From Corynebacterium heidelbergense (GTDB lineage: Bacteria > Actinomycetota > Actinomycetes > Mycobacteriales > Mycobacteriaceae), in the NCBI RefSeq assembly GCF_028609845.1, contig NZ_CP063191.1:2232001-2296000 (forward strand): a stretch of DNA of 64,000 nt. The letters run 5' to 3'. Position numbers and translations under genes: made by a program. Positions 7,776 through 16,616 of the stretch are shown here, one piece after another. Below the pieces are notes generated by a model. That model did no database searches, had not been told where the DNA came from, and saw nothing but the letters and a program-made list of their open reading frames with translations. How positions within the stretch are numbered: the stretch's first letter is position 1; each line of letters starts with the position of its first letter.

Positions 7776-8537
7776 ATGTTGGACCCCACCCGCATCCCCC
7801 ATGTCATGGCCGCGCTCCAACGGACCTGGGAAGCGCAGCCAAACCTCACGCTGACGGAATTGCTGGCGAGGCTGGCGGCCCGCGGGGTTAGCCGGGTGAC
7901 CACCGACGAGGAATTCCTTGCACTGCTGGGGCAGGAGATCGCTGAGCACCCCGAGAAGATCGAGGGTGCCGCAGCGGAGATTGAGGTGCGCGCGATCGTG
8001 CGGACCGAGGGCCCGGCGCGGACCTTTACAATCGACCCCTGGGTGGTAGCCACCCACGGGTATGCTCCGCGGGCCCACCGCAACGCTGCCCGGAGCGGTG
8101 CGCAACAGCGAGCCCCGGAGCAGCCGACCGCGTGGGACTATCGCTCCATCGACCGCTGCCGCCCTGGCGCTCCACTGCGCATCACAGATGCCAACGGGGT
8201 GCAGCAACGGCTGGGGGTCGTGCGCGAGCTGCAGGTCATCGAACGCGGATTGGCGCACGAGGAACCTCCAGCTCCGGTGGACCTCAGCGGGCTGCGCCGG
8301 GGATCGGACGGCGCCCACTCGGCGTGGCTGGTGCTGTTTTCCACAGGAAGCACTGTGCTGGCGGAGCACCGCCTGCACGTGGCCCGGGTTGGCGGGCGGC
8401 ACGTAGAGTTTGCCGCCCATCCATGGGTGGAGCTGCGCCAGTGCCGTGTGGGGGCGGAGCTGCGGGTGGACTCACCTGTCTCCGTGGACTGGAGCGGCCT
8501 AGGACTCGTCCGGCGCATCACCCCGTTGCGGGCATAG
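7776..8537 (+). CDS. Conserved hypothetical protein (253 aa)
   Basis: I do not recognise this protein. It starts MLDPTRIPHVMAALQRTW, with an N-terminal helical part (about 1-60) and then a beta-rich part that contains two similarly built halves (IDPWVVATHG... and FAAHPWVELRQC...). It has no signal peptide or membrane helix. The ATG at 7776 sits two bases after the pat stop, so the genes are probably one transcript, although no strong ribosome site is visible. The C-terminus converges with the SGNH hydrolase gene 8 bp away. A possible DNA- or cofactor-binding role would be guesswork. Confidence 0.6.
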   Translation: MLDPTRIPHVMAALQRTWEAQPNLTLTELLARLAARGVSRVTTDEEFLALLGQEIAEHPEKIEGAAAEIEVRAIVRTEGPARTFTIDPWVVATHGYAPRAHRNAARSGAQQRAPEQPTAWDYRSIDRCRPGAPLRITDANGVQQRLGVVRELQVIERGLAHEEPPAPVDLSGLRRGSDGAHSAWLVLFSTGSTVLAEHRLHVARVGGRHVEFAAHPWVELRQCRVGAELRVDSPVSVDWSGLGLVRRITPLRA

Positions 8538-8545
8538 ACCGCGGG

Positions 8546-9385
8546 CTAGACCGCCTTCGCCACTTGGGTGGCGACGAAATCGGAACCGGCGTGGCTGGGG
8601 TGGAACATCATGTGGTAGTCCGGAGTAGTGGTATCGATCACACCAGCAACCCAACGCTCCTGGTCAGCAGCGCAGGAGTTGTGATCGGCAGAGGGATCCT
8701 TGACTTCCACGTAGCGGGCGCCAATCTCCCGGGAAGCATCAATCTGGTTTTGACGATTCCAATTTTCTGCGTCGCGCAGGATAGGGATTGGAAACCCGGC
8801 TGGCATGTTAGGCACCACGTTGACCGAGCAATACATGGCCGAAACAGGATCGGAAACCGACAGCTGTCCTTGGATGACGAGCTGAGCATTGGGGGCAACA
8901 CTTCGGATACGATTTGCAGCTTCGTGCATGTCTGCGATGTATGCGGCTCGGACGGCGCCAGGATCGGCTACGTTAACCCCGTCGTTGACAGCAAAAGGCC
9001 CAAAGTTGTTCATACCGAGGGCCAAGACCACAGAACGAGTTCCAGGATGGATATCTCCGGTCCGAATGGCGGAGTCCACCCGGGTCAGGGCACTGCGAGA
9101 AGTCTGAGCGGTACAAGACCAGTCATCCACGGCAAGCTTGGTTTTTTCTGCGAGCAGTCGCGGGGCATTGTCCGGCGCCTGAAGACATCCTTCACGGGAC
9201 GGGTAGCCGTCCATGGCCGCTGGGTTGAATCCTCGGGAGAAGTTGCGGGCCTGGTCGGGATTGGCGGTGAAACTATCGCCGAAATAAACGACGTTACCCT
9301 GTGGCGCAGCCTGGACGGGAGCGTTAGTCAGGGTCGACACCGCAGCGCATGCTACGAGTGCAGCAGCCAGATTTTTTCTATTCAT
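8546..9385 (-). CDS. Secreted SGNH/GDSL hydrolase, paralogue A
   Basis: A 279-residue exported esterase/lipase-fold protein. The signal peptide (MNRKNLAAALVACAAVSTL...APVQA) has a likely cut near residue 27. The nucleophile block GDSFTANPD follows at once, the block III Asn is in LGMNNFGP, and the catalytic His is in MMFHPSHAG near the C-terminus. A GGAGGA site lies upstream of the ATG. Its closest relative here is the next gene, so the two arose by tandem duplication. Related corynebacterial proteins are thought to act on envelope lipids or acyl groups; the substrate is unknown. Confidence 0.85.
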   Translation of the reverse strand: MNRKNLAAALVACAAVSTLTNAPVQAAPQGNVVYFGDSFTANPDQARNFSRGFNPAAMDGYPSREGCLQAPDNAPRLLAEKTKLAVDDWSCTAQTSRSALTRVDSAIRTGDIHPGTRSVVLALGMNNFGPFAVNDGVNVADPGAVRAAYIADMHEAANRIRSVAPNAQLVIQGQLSVSDPVSAMYCSVNVVPNMPAGFPIPILRDAENWNRQNQIDASREIGARYVEVKDPSADHNSCAADQERWVAGVIDTTTPDYHMMFHPSHAGSDFVATQVAKAV

Positions 9386-9569
9386 AGTTGAAGTTCATCC
9401 TCCTGGCTTACCCCCTTCTCGGGCATGCCCATGGTTCGTGAAAAGTAGGCGTCAAGCGTTCCGGGCCACGTCTACGACGGGTGATCGAGCTAATGCCCAA
9501 GCTGTTCTAGTATGTCAAGACTTGGCCAGATAAAGTAAACTCGCCAACTTGCCGGGCAACTCCAGTTCG

Positions 9570-9582
9570 GGGAGCTTTACGC
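9570..9582. other. Motif shared upstream of both SGNH genes (copy A)
   Basis: GGGAGCTTTACGC lies 185 bp upstream of SGNH gene A. A near copy, GGGAGCTTTCGC, lies at 10594-10605, 121 bp upstream of SGNH gene B, preceded in both by a similar AACTT/AGTTC-type stretch. The 245 bp between the two SGNH genes holds no other gene. Confidence 0.35.
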
Positions 9583-9630
9583 AACTGTGCTTTACCGGTC
9601 GCTATCCCCGGGGTTTCCACTGACAAGTCC

Positions 9631-10473
9631 TCAAACAGATTTGGCAACTTCACCGGCGACGAATTCGGAACCTGCACGGCTCGGGTGGAACATCATATGG
9701 TAGTCGGGCGTCGTCGTATCGACGACTCCTGCTACCCATCGCTCCTGGTCAGGAGCGCACGAACTATGACCGGCGGAAGGGTCTTTAATTTCTACGAATC
9801 GAGCGCCGATCTCTCTTGCAGCCGTGCGCTGAGCGTCCCGCGAAAAGTTCTCGATGTCCCGAAGAAGCGGGATGGGGAATCCTCCTGGCAGGTTCGGGAC
9901 CACGTTAACTGAGCAGTACATTGCGGATGCTGGGTCGCTCACCGAGAGTTGGCCTTGGACAAGGATTTTCGCGTTCGGAGCCACTCCGCGAATTTTCTCG
10001 GCTGCCGCCTTCATATCCCCGATCATGCCGTTCTTGACTGCCCCCGGATCGAGGATATTAGTGCCCTCGGCTACACCCGCAGGGCCGTAGTTGTTGATGC
10101 CTACAGCCAAAACGACTGCTCGCGTGTTCGGGTTCAGGTCTCCCGTTTGGACAGAGCGATCTAGTCGGCCAAGCATCGAGCGGGATGTCTGACCCGCACA
10201 CGACCAATCAGCCACCGCCAGTCCGGTTTTCTGTGCTAGTAAACGTGGAGCATTGTCAGGGGTCTGGAGGCAGCCCTCGGTTGTTGGGGTTCCCTGGCGC
10301 GCGACATCTGGGCTCACCCCGTTGGCCAGCACTCGCCAGAAATCCGGGTTGGCAGTGAAACTATCCCCCGCGTATACGACATTTCCACCCGGCGCTGCCT
10401 GAGCCGGCGCTGCGGTGAACATCCCGCAACCTGCAATTACAGCAGCAGCGATGCCGCCCAGCTTGTTTCTCAT
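9631..10473 (-). CDS. Secreted SGNH/GDSL hydrolase, paralogue B
   Basis: A 280-residue paralogue of the gene at 8546. Signal peptide MRNKLGGIAAAVIAGCGMF...APAQA, then GDSFTANPD, VGINNYGP and MMFHPSRAG, keeping the Ser/Asn/His blocks. Long segments are identical to paralogue A (for example GQLSVSDP and MYCSVNVVPN), while the region after the GDS block differs most. A GAAGGA site precedes the ATG and a TATATT -10-like hexamer lies at 10537-10542. Each copy has its own upstream region, so they may be regulated separately. Confidence 0.85.
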   Translation of the reverse strand: MRNKLGGIAAAVIAGCGMFTAAPAQAAPGGNVVYAGDSFTANPDFWRVLANGVSPDVARQGTPTTEGCLQTPDNAPRLLAQKTGLAVADWSCAGQTSRSMLGRLDRSVQTGDLNPNTRAVVLAVGINNYGPAGVAEGTNILDPGAVKNGMIGDMKAAAEKIRGVAPNAKILVQGQLSVSDPASAMYCSVNVVPNLPGGFPIPLLRDIENFSRDAQRTAAREIGARFVEIKDPSAGHSSCAPDQERWVAGVVDTTTPDYHMMFHPSRAGSEFVAGEVAKSV

Positions 10474-10593
10474 GACGTCCCAATCCTTCGTTGGAGGCTA
10501 GCTTTCTGACATGTCCCGTACAAGATTCATCGAGAGAATATAGGAGAACGTTACTTGCGCGCTAGACGAAATTCAGACGCCTCCCCCAACTTA

Positions 10594-10605
10594 GGGAGCT
10601 TTCGC
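10594..10605. other. Motif shared upstream of both SGNH genes (copy B)
   Basis: GGGAGCTTTCGC, the partner of the motif at 9570-9582, lies between SGNH gene B and tRNA-Ser(TGA). Confidence 0.35.
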
Positions 10606-10616
10606 GGGTCTGTGAG

Positions 10617-10701
10617 CGGAAGTAGAGGGATTTGAACCCCCGGACGGTTTCCCGTCGCTGGTTTTCAAGACCAGTGCATTCGGCCGCTCTGCCATACTTC
10701 C
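10617..10701 (-). tRNA. tRNA-Ser (anticodon TGA)
   Basis: GGAAGTA/TACTTCC acceptor, anticodon stem CTGGT/ACCAG with loop CTTGAAA giving TGA, long variable arm and TTCAAAT T-loop. The bases after the discriminator G read CTC, so CCA is not encoded. Confidence 0.93.
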
Positions 10702-10827
10702 CGGAGCACCAACCACTACTCAAACCTGCAGAAGGTGCCAGTAGAGCTCACCTTATCGCACTACCCAGTCCTACTGAATCACAAGCCCAGTTGACTATTC
10801 GCACCACAGGATGAATGTGACCCTGGC

Positions 10828-10833
10828 TACAGT
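10828..10833 (+). promoter_or_regulatory. -10 hexamer TACAGT for the quinone oxidoreductase
   Basis: TACAGT lies 6 nt before the ATG at 10840 with no Shine-Dalgarno, fitting a leaderless transcript. Confidence 0.45.
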
Positions 10834-10839
10834 GGGGCC

Positions 10840-11844
10840 ATGGGCACGCTAATGCACGCCATCCGCCAGGCCGGCTCCAACGGCCCCTCCTCCCTCCACT
10901 GGGGCTCGGCCGAACGCCCCCGCCCCGCCGATGGGGAAGCCCTGGTCCGCATCACCCACGCGGGTGTCAATCGCGCCGACACGCTGCAGGCGCAGGGGCA
11001 CTATCCCCCGCCACCGGGGGTCACAGACATTCTCGGACTGGAGGGCGCGGGCCTCATCGAGGATCCCAACAACGGCACCCGTCCGGACGGGACCCCGTGG
11101 AAAGCCGGGGATGAGGTGGCCTTCCTCCTTTCCGGCGGAGGCTACGCCGAGTACGCCGCCGTTCCCCACGGCCAGCTCCTCCCCATTCCCGCCGGGTTCA
11201 GCCTGGAACAGGCCGCAAGCGTGGTGGAAGTTGCCTGCACCGTCTGGAGCAACATCTGCATGACCGCCCATCTCCGCGAGGGGCAGCGCATCCTGTTCCA
11301 CGGCGGAGGCGGTGGCATCGGCCTCTTCGGACTCCAGTTGGCCAAGGCCCTGGGCGCGACGGTGGCGACCACGGCCGGTTCCGCCGAGAAGCTCGCCACT
11401 TGCCAGGAGTACGGCGCAGACATCCTCATCAACTACCGGGAGGAGGACTTTGCTGGAGTCCTAGCCAGGTGCGGGGGCGTGGACGTCATCCTGGACATCA
11501 TCGGCGCCAAATACCTCGCCCGTAATATCGATGCGCTGGCCCCCGACGGTCACCTCGTGATCATCGGTATGCAGGGCGGGGTGCGGGCCGAACTGCCGAT
11601 TAACAAGCTGCTGGCCAAGCGGGGCAACATCTCCGCTACGGGTCTGCGCTACCGAGACCGGGAAGACAAGGCGCGGGTGGTGCGGGAGACCGTGTCCAAT
11701 GTGTGGCCGATGCTGGAAGACGGGCGAATCCGCTGCCACATCGACCGCGTCATCCCCGCCGAACAGGCCGCCGCAGCGCACCGCGCACTGTTGTCCGGGG
11801 AGGTCACGGGCAAGATCGTCCTGAAGCTGCCGGAGGCGCATTAG
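10840..11844 (+). CDS. NAD(P)H quinone oxidoreductase, zinc-free MDR family
   Basis: A 334-residue medium-chain dehydrogenase/reductase of the quinone oxidoreductase branch. The N-terminal GroES-like domain has the family signature GVNRADTLQAQG and GLEGAG, and the Rossmann domain has GGGGGIGLFGLQLAK around residue 150. Zinc-binding cysteines are absent, as usual for this branch. It probably reduces quinones or enals with NADPH. In M. tuberculosis the equivalent (Rv3777) also precedes a Rv3778c-like gene, matching the order here. Confidence 0.85.
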   Translation: MGTLMHAIRQAGSNGPSSLHWGSAERPRPADGEALVRITHAGVNRADTLQAQGHYPPPPGVTDILGLEGAGLIEDPNNGTRPDGTPWKAGDEVAFLLSGGGYAEYAAVPHGQLLPIPAGFSLEQAASVVEVACTVWSNICMTAHLREGQRILFHGGGGGIGLFGLQLAKALGATVATTAGSAEKLATCQEYGADILINYREEDFAGVLARCGGVDVILDIIGAKYLARNIDALAPDGHLVIIGMQGGVRAELPINKLLAKRGNISATGLRYRDREDKARVVRETVSNVWPMLEDGRIRCHIDRVIPAEQAAAAHRALLSGEVTGKIVLKLPEAH

Positions 11845-11860
11845 CCGCTGGGGGGCGGAA

Positions 11861-13294
11861 CTACTGGCTCAGAGAGGCCACCGCGCGCAGCAGCTGATCC
11901 ACGTCGTGGTGGGTATTGAACACGTTGAGGCCCACGCAAATGGCCCCGTCGTTCTGCTCGAACACGCCCATATGCCGAAATAGCTCGCTGTCCCCGGGGC
12001 GCACCACGGTGGTCAGCACCCCGCTGCCCAGCAACCGCTGATGGACCACCTGCACAGGCACCCCCGCCACCACAAAACTCAACCGGGGCAGCCGATCCAC
12101 GTGGTCATAACCGCTGGTATCTTCCGCATCCCCGTCCACACCGATGATGTGCACCCCGCCCTGGGCCTGCAGACCGTCTAGGAGGTGGCGGGTGAGTCCG
12201 TGAAGGTAGCGCTCGGCCTCCGGCAGCGAGGTTTTCAATCGACGACGCCGAGTCCCGCGCGCTTCCTCATCTAATCCCCCGAGGTGTTCCACCGTCGCCG
12301 GCACACCGCCCAGCAACCCCTCGCTGAGGCCCCCCGCTTCCAGCAGCGCTCGCGCCCGCACGGAAACCTCTGGCACGTCGGCACCCGCCGCCTGGGCCAG
12401 CCCAGTGGAGGTGGCTGTGGCGGGGAAGCGTTCTGCGCTCTCGAACGGGGTCACCTGCTTCCCCCGGCGGCCGCGCCGCCCGGTACCCCGGGCATAGGGG
12501 GTGGTGCCCAGCCCCCAACTCTGCGCTGCCGTGAGATGTCGCGGCAGCGTCGCGGCGATGGCGTCCACATCCCGAAATATCAATGCGCCGACATCCGGGC
12601 CGCCGAGGGCCTTGACGTCCACGGTCAAAATATCCGCCCCCAAAGCATCCACATCGATGGGCCGGAAGGGGGCGGCGGCGGTGACATCCACGACCAAGAC
12701 CCCGGGGGACGTGGCCCGAAGCGTCTGGGCGATGGAGCGAACGTCCGTGACCGTGCCCACATACGAGTTTGCCGCGGCGACGGCCACCACGGCCGTATCG
12801 GGGGTGATCAGCTCCGCGAACTGCCAGGCCGGCAGGATTCCCGTGGCCAGGTCCGGCTCTGCCCACCGCACCCGAGCGCCGTAGAGGTCGGCCGCGCGGT
12901 GCCAGGGGCGGAAGTTGTCCGCGTCGTCGATGCGGGAGAGCACGACCTCCTGCCCCAAGCGCAATTTGCGACTCATCAGGCTGGCCAACTGATCCACCAA
13001 CACCGCCCGGGAAGGACCCAAGATGACGCACTCCGGGCGAGCCCCCGTGAGGTCCGCAATGGCCGTTCGCGCGGCGTCGATAAAAGACTCCCCAATCCGA
13101 CGGCCCGGGTGGGGCACGCGGGAATGGGAACCGCTGGCAGCTTCCGGGGGCGCCAACAGCGGGGCGATGCGAAACGAGCGACTGACCGCTGCGGATACCC
13201 GCTCCGGAATTTGCGGGTTATCCTGCGCGTTCATGTAAACCCAACCGTCGGAGAGGGAGTTGTAGAGCCCGCGCACCCGGGGGTTATCGAACAT
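11861..13294 (-). CDS. Class V aminotransferase-fold protein (cysteine desulfurase-like, Rv3778c type)
   Basis: A 477-residue PLP enzyme of the NifS/SufS fold. Lys228 in TVDVKALGG is the likely Schiff-base residue, Asp203 in VVDVTAAAP the ring-nitrogen partner, and AAANSYVGT is typical of the fold. It lacks a clear catalytic Cys loop as in SufS, so sulfur release is not assured. A disordered, Arg-rich insert lies near residues 270-345. The start has an AGGAG site. It converges with the quinone oxidoreductase and is divergent from wzm, a conserved arrangement next to galactan export genes; its substrate is unknown. Confidence 0.8.
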   Translation of the reverse strand: MFDNPRVRGLYNSLSDGWVYMNAQDNPQIPERVSAAVSRSFRIAPLLAPPEAASGSHSRVPHPGRRIGESFIDAARTAIADLTGARPECVILGPSRAVLVDQLASLMSRKLRLGQEVVLSRIDDADNFRPWHRAADLYGARVRWAEPDLATGILPAWQFAELITPDTAVVAVAAANSYVGTVTDVRSIAQTLRATSPGVLVVDVTAAAPFRPIDVDALGADILTVDVKALGGPDVGALIFRDVDAIAATLPRHLTAAQSWGLGTTPYARGTGRRGRRGKQVTPFESAERFPATATSTGLAQAAGADVPEVSVRARALLEAGGLSEGLLGGVPATVEHLGGLDEEARGTRRRRLKTSLPEAERYLHGLTRHLLDGLQAQGGVHIIGVDGDAEDTSGYDHVDRLPRLSFVVAGVPVQVVHQRLLGSGVLTTVVRPGDSELFRHMGVFEQNDGAICVGLNVFNTHHDVDQLLRAVASLSQ

Positions 13295-13406
13295 GTCAGG
13301 CTCCTCTCGGCATCGTGGTCAACCCACACGATAGTAGCCAGATCGCAGGACCGTAGCCATGGCGCAGGCTCGGATTGGCAGGCCGGGGCGGTACACTTTA
13401 TAACCC

Positions 13407-14282
13407 ATGAGTACGTCCCCAGACCTCGCGCGCATCACCGCTGCCGCCAGCGGCGAGCACCCCGCTTCGAGGTCCACCACCTTCTCGGCAGCATGGAAGG
13501 ACCTCCGCCAGGGGTTTGGACAGCGCGAACTGTGGCTGGCCCTGGGATGGCAGGACATCAAACAGCGCTACCGACGCTCCACCCTGGGCCCCCTGTGGAT
13601 CACCATCGCCACGGGTGTGATGGCCTTTGCCTTGGGGCTGCTGTACTCCCAGCTATTCGGCATGAACATCGCCGAGTTCCTTCCCCACGTGGCCGTGGGC
13701 CTGATCATGTGGGGATTTATCGCCGGCTGCATCAAGGACGGCTCGGAGGTGTTCATCGCCAACGAGGGGCTGATCAAGCAGCTACCCAGCGCGCTCTCTG
13801 TCCACGTGTACCGCCTGGTCTGGCGCCAATTCCTATTCTTGCTGCACAACCTGGTGATCTGGGTGGCCTTGTTGCTCATCTTCCAGATACCCGTGGGCTG
13901 GAAAGTGCTCTACGCCGTACCCGCGATGGCGGTCCTCGTGGCCAACGGGGTGTGGGTCACCATGTTCTTCGGCATCGTCGCCACCCGCTTCCGGGACGTC
14001 GCGCCGCTGCTGGATTCGCTGGTGCAGCTGGCCTTCTACATGACCCCCATCGTGTGGACCGCCAAGACCCTGGAACGCCAGGGCGGGGCGGTAGCGGAAC
14101 GGGCCTTCCTGGCGAAGCTGAACCCGCTTTACCACTATCTCGAGATCGTCCGTGCGCCCATGATTCACGAGCCCCTGGACCCCATGAGCTGGTGGGTCGT
14201 GCTGGGGTTCACCGGCGTGGGCCTACTGCTGGCGCTCCTGGCGATGAAACAGTGGCGGTTCCGAGTGAGCTACTGGGTATAA
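13407..14282 (+). CDS. wzm: Galactan/O-antigen-type ABC exporter permease
   Basis: A 291-residue ABC-2 permease with about six membrane helices. It has the N-terminal amphipathic segment LGWQDIKQRYRRSTLGPLW characteristic of Wzm/RfbD polysaccharide exporters. With Wzt it is expected to flip the lipid-linked galactan precursor of arabinogalactan across the membrane. TACACT lies 9 nt before the ATG and there is no clear Shine-Dalgarno. The next gene, wzt, starts 55 bp later. Confidence 0.9.
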   Translation: MSTSPDLARITAAASGEHPASRSTTFSAAWKDLRQGFGQRELWLALGWQDIKQRYRRSTLGPLWITIATGVMAFALGLLYSQLFGMNIAEFLPHVAVGLIMWGFIAGCIKDGSEVFIANEGLIKQLPSALSVHVYRLVWRQFLFLLHNLVIWVALLLIFQIPVGWKVLYAVPAMAVLVANGVWVTMFFGIVATRFRDVAPLLDSLVQLAFYMTPIVWTAKTLERQGGAVAERAFLAKLNPLYHYLEIVRAPMIHEPLDPMSWWVVLGFTGVGLLLALLAMKQWRFRVSYWV

Positions 14283-14337
14283 GGGCAATGCCAACAGCGA
14301 CCCCGCCTGTGGCCGGGAAAGGACGAGTGAACAACCC

Positions 14338-15129
14338 GTGGTAAGCATCGACACTTACGACGCCTGCGTGGACTTCCCCATCTTCGACGCCAAATCCCGC
14401 TCGATGAAGCAGACCTTCCTCGGTGCCGCCGGGGGAAGCATCGGGCGCAACAGCTCCAACACCGTCATGGTGGAGGCCTTAAAGAACGTCAACCTGCACC
14501 TTCAAGAGGGCGACCGGGTCGGGCTCGTTGGCCACAACGGGGCCGGGAAGTCCACGCTGCTGCGGCTGCTGTCCGGGATCTACGAGCCGACCCGCGGGTC
14601 CGCCGTGGTGCGCGGCCGCGTGGCCCCGGTGTTCGACCTCGGCGTGGGCATGGACCCGGAAATTAGCGGCTACGAGAACATCGTGATTCGGGGCCTCTTC
14701 CTGGGCCAGTCCCGCAGGGCCATGAAGCGCCGGATGGACGAGATCGCGGAGTTCAGCGAGCTCGGCGAGTACCTCTCCATGCCCCTGCGCACCTATTCCA
14801 CCGGCATGCGCATCCGGTTGGCCCTGGGTGTGGTGACCTCCATCGAGCCGGAGATCCTCTTGCTGGATGAAGGAATCGGGGCGGTGGACGCGGCCTTCAT
14901 GGCCAAGGCCCGCCGCAAGCTGACGGAGATGGTCAGCCGCTCCGGGATCCTGGTGTTCGCCTCCCACTCCAACGAGTTCCTCGCCCAGCTTTGCGATACC
15001 GCCCTGTGGATCGACCACGGGGAGGTACGCCAGGCGGGCGAGGTGGATGAGGTCGTGGGGGCCTACGAGGGCCCGGAGGCGCGGGATCACGTGCGCCGCG
15101 TGCTCAAGGAGCTCGGCCGGGCGAGCTAG
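14338..15129 (+). CDS. wzt: Galactan/O-antigen-type ABC exporter ATPase
   Basis: A 263-residue ATP-binding partner of Wzm. Walker A GHNGAGKST at residues 65-73, signature YSTGMRIRLA and Walker B ILLLDEG are intact. It lacks the C-terminal carbohydrate-binding domain of some O-antigen Wzt proteins, consistent with the short mycobacterial RfbE form. The GTG start is preceded by GGAAAGGA about 15 nt upstream. The stop lies in a CTAG shared with the converging photolyase gene. Confidence 0.9.
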   Translation: MVSIDTYDACVDFPIFDAKSRSMKQTFLGAAGGSIGRNSSNTVMVEALKNVNLHLQEGDRVGLVGHNGAGKSTLLRLLSGIYEPTRGSAVVRGRVAPVFDLGVGMDPEISGYENIVIRGLFLGQSRRAMKRRMDEIAEFSELGEYLSMPLRTYSTGMRIRLALGVVTSIEPEILLLDEGIGAVDAAFMAKARRKLTEMVSRSGILVFASHSNEFLAQLCDTALWIDHGEVRQAGEVDEVVGAYEGPEARDHVRRVLKELGRAS

Positions 15130-16616
15130 CCGACCACCCGCGCCTCGGCCTTCACGTCCTCGTAGGCGGCCAGCGCCGTCTTCCGGGACTCCTTCACGTC
15201 CACCTGCGGTTCGGGGTAGGCCGGGGTGAACCGCTCCGGCACCCAGCGTTTGACGTACTCCGCATCCGGGTCGACCTTCTCCTCCTGCGTCAGTGGATTG
15301 AAGATGCGGAAGTAGGGGCTGGCATCATCGCCACAGCCCGCGACCCACTGCCAGTTGAATGGGTTGGAAGCCGGATCGGCGTCCACTAGCGTGTCCCAAA
15401 ACCACTCCTCACCGTGGCGCCAATGGATGCCCAGGTTCTTCGTCAGCCAGGAGCCAACGACCATGCGGACCCGGTTGTGCATCGTCCCGGTGTGCCACAG
15501 CTCCCGCATCCCGGCATCCACCAACGGAACCCCAGTCAAGCCCCGCTGCCATTCCCGCAGTTGCTCGGCGTGCTCTGCCTCCGGCAGTTGCATCGGGTCC
15601 TGCGGATCCGGCCCCGGCGCCCAGGCCCAGGGGAAGTTATCGAACTGTCGGCGCACATTGGTCCGCGCCATGTCCGGCAGCACCGCCAGCCGATGCGCGG
15701 CGAAGTCCCGCCACAGCAGCTCCTGCTGAAAGGTGCGCATCGGCTTCTCCTCAGCCTCCTCGTGGGCCAGCGCATCCTCGGCGGCGACCCACAGGCGGGC
15801 GACACTGATCTCCCCAAACCGCAGGTGAGGGGATAGGTTGCTCGTCGCAGGAACCGCCGGGAAGTCCCGACGCGTCGCGTAGTCGCCGAACTGGCCCTGG
15901 TGGTCTAAGAACCTCGCCAAACGCTCGTGGGCGCCGTCCTCCCCGGGCTGCCACGCCTCTCGGAAACCCGCGGCCCAATCCCGCTCGGTATCCAGCAGGC
16001 CGAGTTCCTCCACCTTCCCCGCACCCGTCGGCAGCTCCAGCCGCGCGCCGTCCCCCACCGGCTGCGGCGGGTCCCCCAGCCGCCCACCCACCCCAGCGGC
16101 CTCCAGGACCTCCCGGGCCCGGCGCGCAAAGGGGGTGTACACCTTGAAAGTCTTGTGATCGTTCGTCTGAATACTGCCGGGCTCTGTGAGGTAATGGCCC
16201 TCATAGGTGCGGATCTCCGCTGGCCCCGCGAGGGTCTTTTCCAGCTCCTCGCGCACCTGTGCGTCCAACTCCACCAGCGGTTGGTGGTAACGGTCGTGCC
16301 ACACTGCCCGGGTGGCACCCACGTCGGCCGCCAGCTCGGGCACGATCGTGCGGGGATCCCCGGCGCGCACGAACAGGGGAATTCCCAGCTCGGCCAGCTT
16401 CTCCCGATGGCGCGTCAAGCTGTGGTGCAGCCACCACTTACTGGCTGCCCCCAATGGCCGGGTGCGCGCCGCCCTGGCGTCCTCAAGAACAAAGAGGGCA
16501 ACCACGCCCCCACCGGATTCGGAATCGCCGGCCTCCCGGGCCCACGCGGCGGCCTGACGCAGGGGCAGGTGATCGGCCGTGCGCAGGTCCTCGCGAAACC
16601 ACACCAGAGTGGTCAT
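15126..16616 (-). CDS. phr: Deoxyribodipyrimidine photolyase
   Basis: A 496-residue light-driven repair enzyme for cyclobutane pyrimidine dimers, binding FAD and an antenna pigment. The N-terminus MTTLVWFREDLRTADHLPL is the typical photolyase start. The FAD domain shows TGVPLVDAGMREL, GTMHNRVRMVVGSWLTKNL and NPFNWQWVAGCG with DASPYFRIFNP. Its ATG overlaps the stop of the upstream CNNM gene by 4 bp, so it is translated as part of that operon, which is an unusual partner. Confidence 0.93.
   Translation of the reverse strand: MTTLVWFREDLRTADHLPLRQAAAWAREAGDSESGGGVVALFVLEDARAARTRPLGAASKWWLHHSLTRHREKLAELGIPLFVRAGDPRTIVPELAADVGATRAVWHDRYHQPLVELDAQVREELEKTLAGPAEIRTYEGHYLTEPGSIQTNDHKTFKVYTPFARRAREVLEAAGVGGRLGDPPQPVGDGARLELPTGAGKVEELGLLDTERDWAAGFREAWQPGEDGAHERLARFLDHQGQFGDYATRRDFPAVPATSNLSPHLRFGEISVARLWVAAEDALAHEEAEEKPMRTFQQELLWRDFAAHRLAVLPDMARTNVRRQFDNFPWAWAPGPDPQDPMQLPEAEHAEQLREWQRGLTGVPLVDAGMRELWHTGTMHNRVRMVVGSWLTKNLGIHWRHGEEWFWDTLVDADPASNPFNWQWVAGCGDDASPYFRIFNPLTQEEKVDPDAEYVKRWVPERFTPAYPEPQVDVKESRKTALAAYEDVKAEARVVG

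Noticed and set aside
12284..14344. 686-codon plus-strand frame over the aminotransferase-like gene and wzm
   Set aside because: Antisense shadow across two well-supported genes with opposite strands.
15123..15132. CTAG shared by the stops of wzt and photolyase
   Set aside because: A palindromic CTAG simply lets both converging genes stop in the same 4 bp; no function needs to be assumed.
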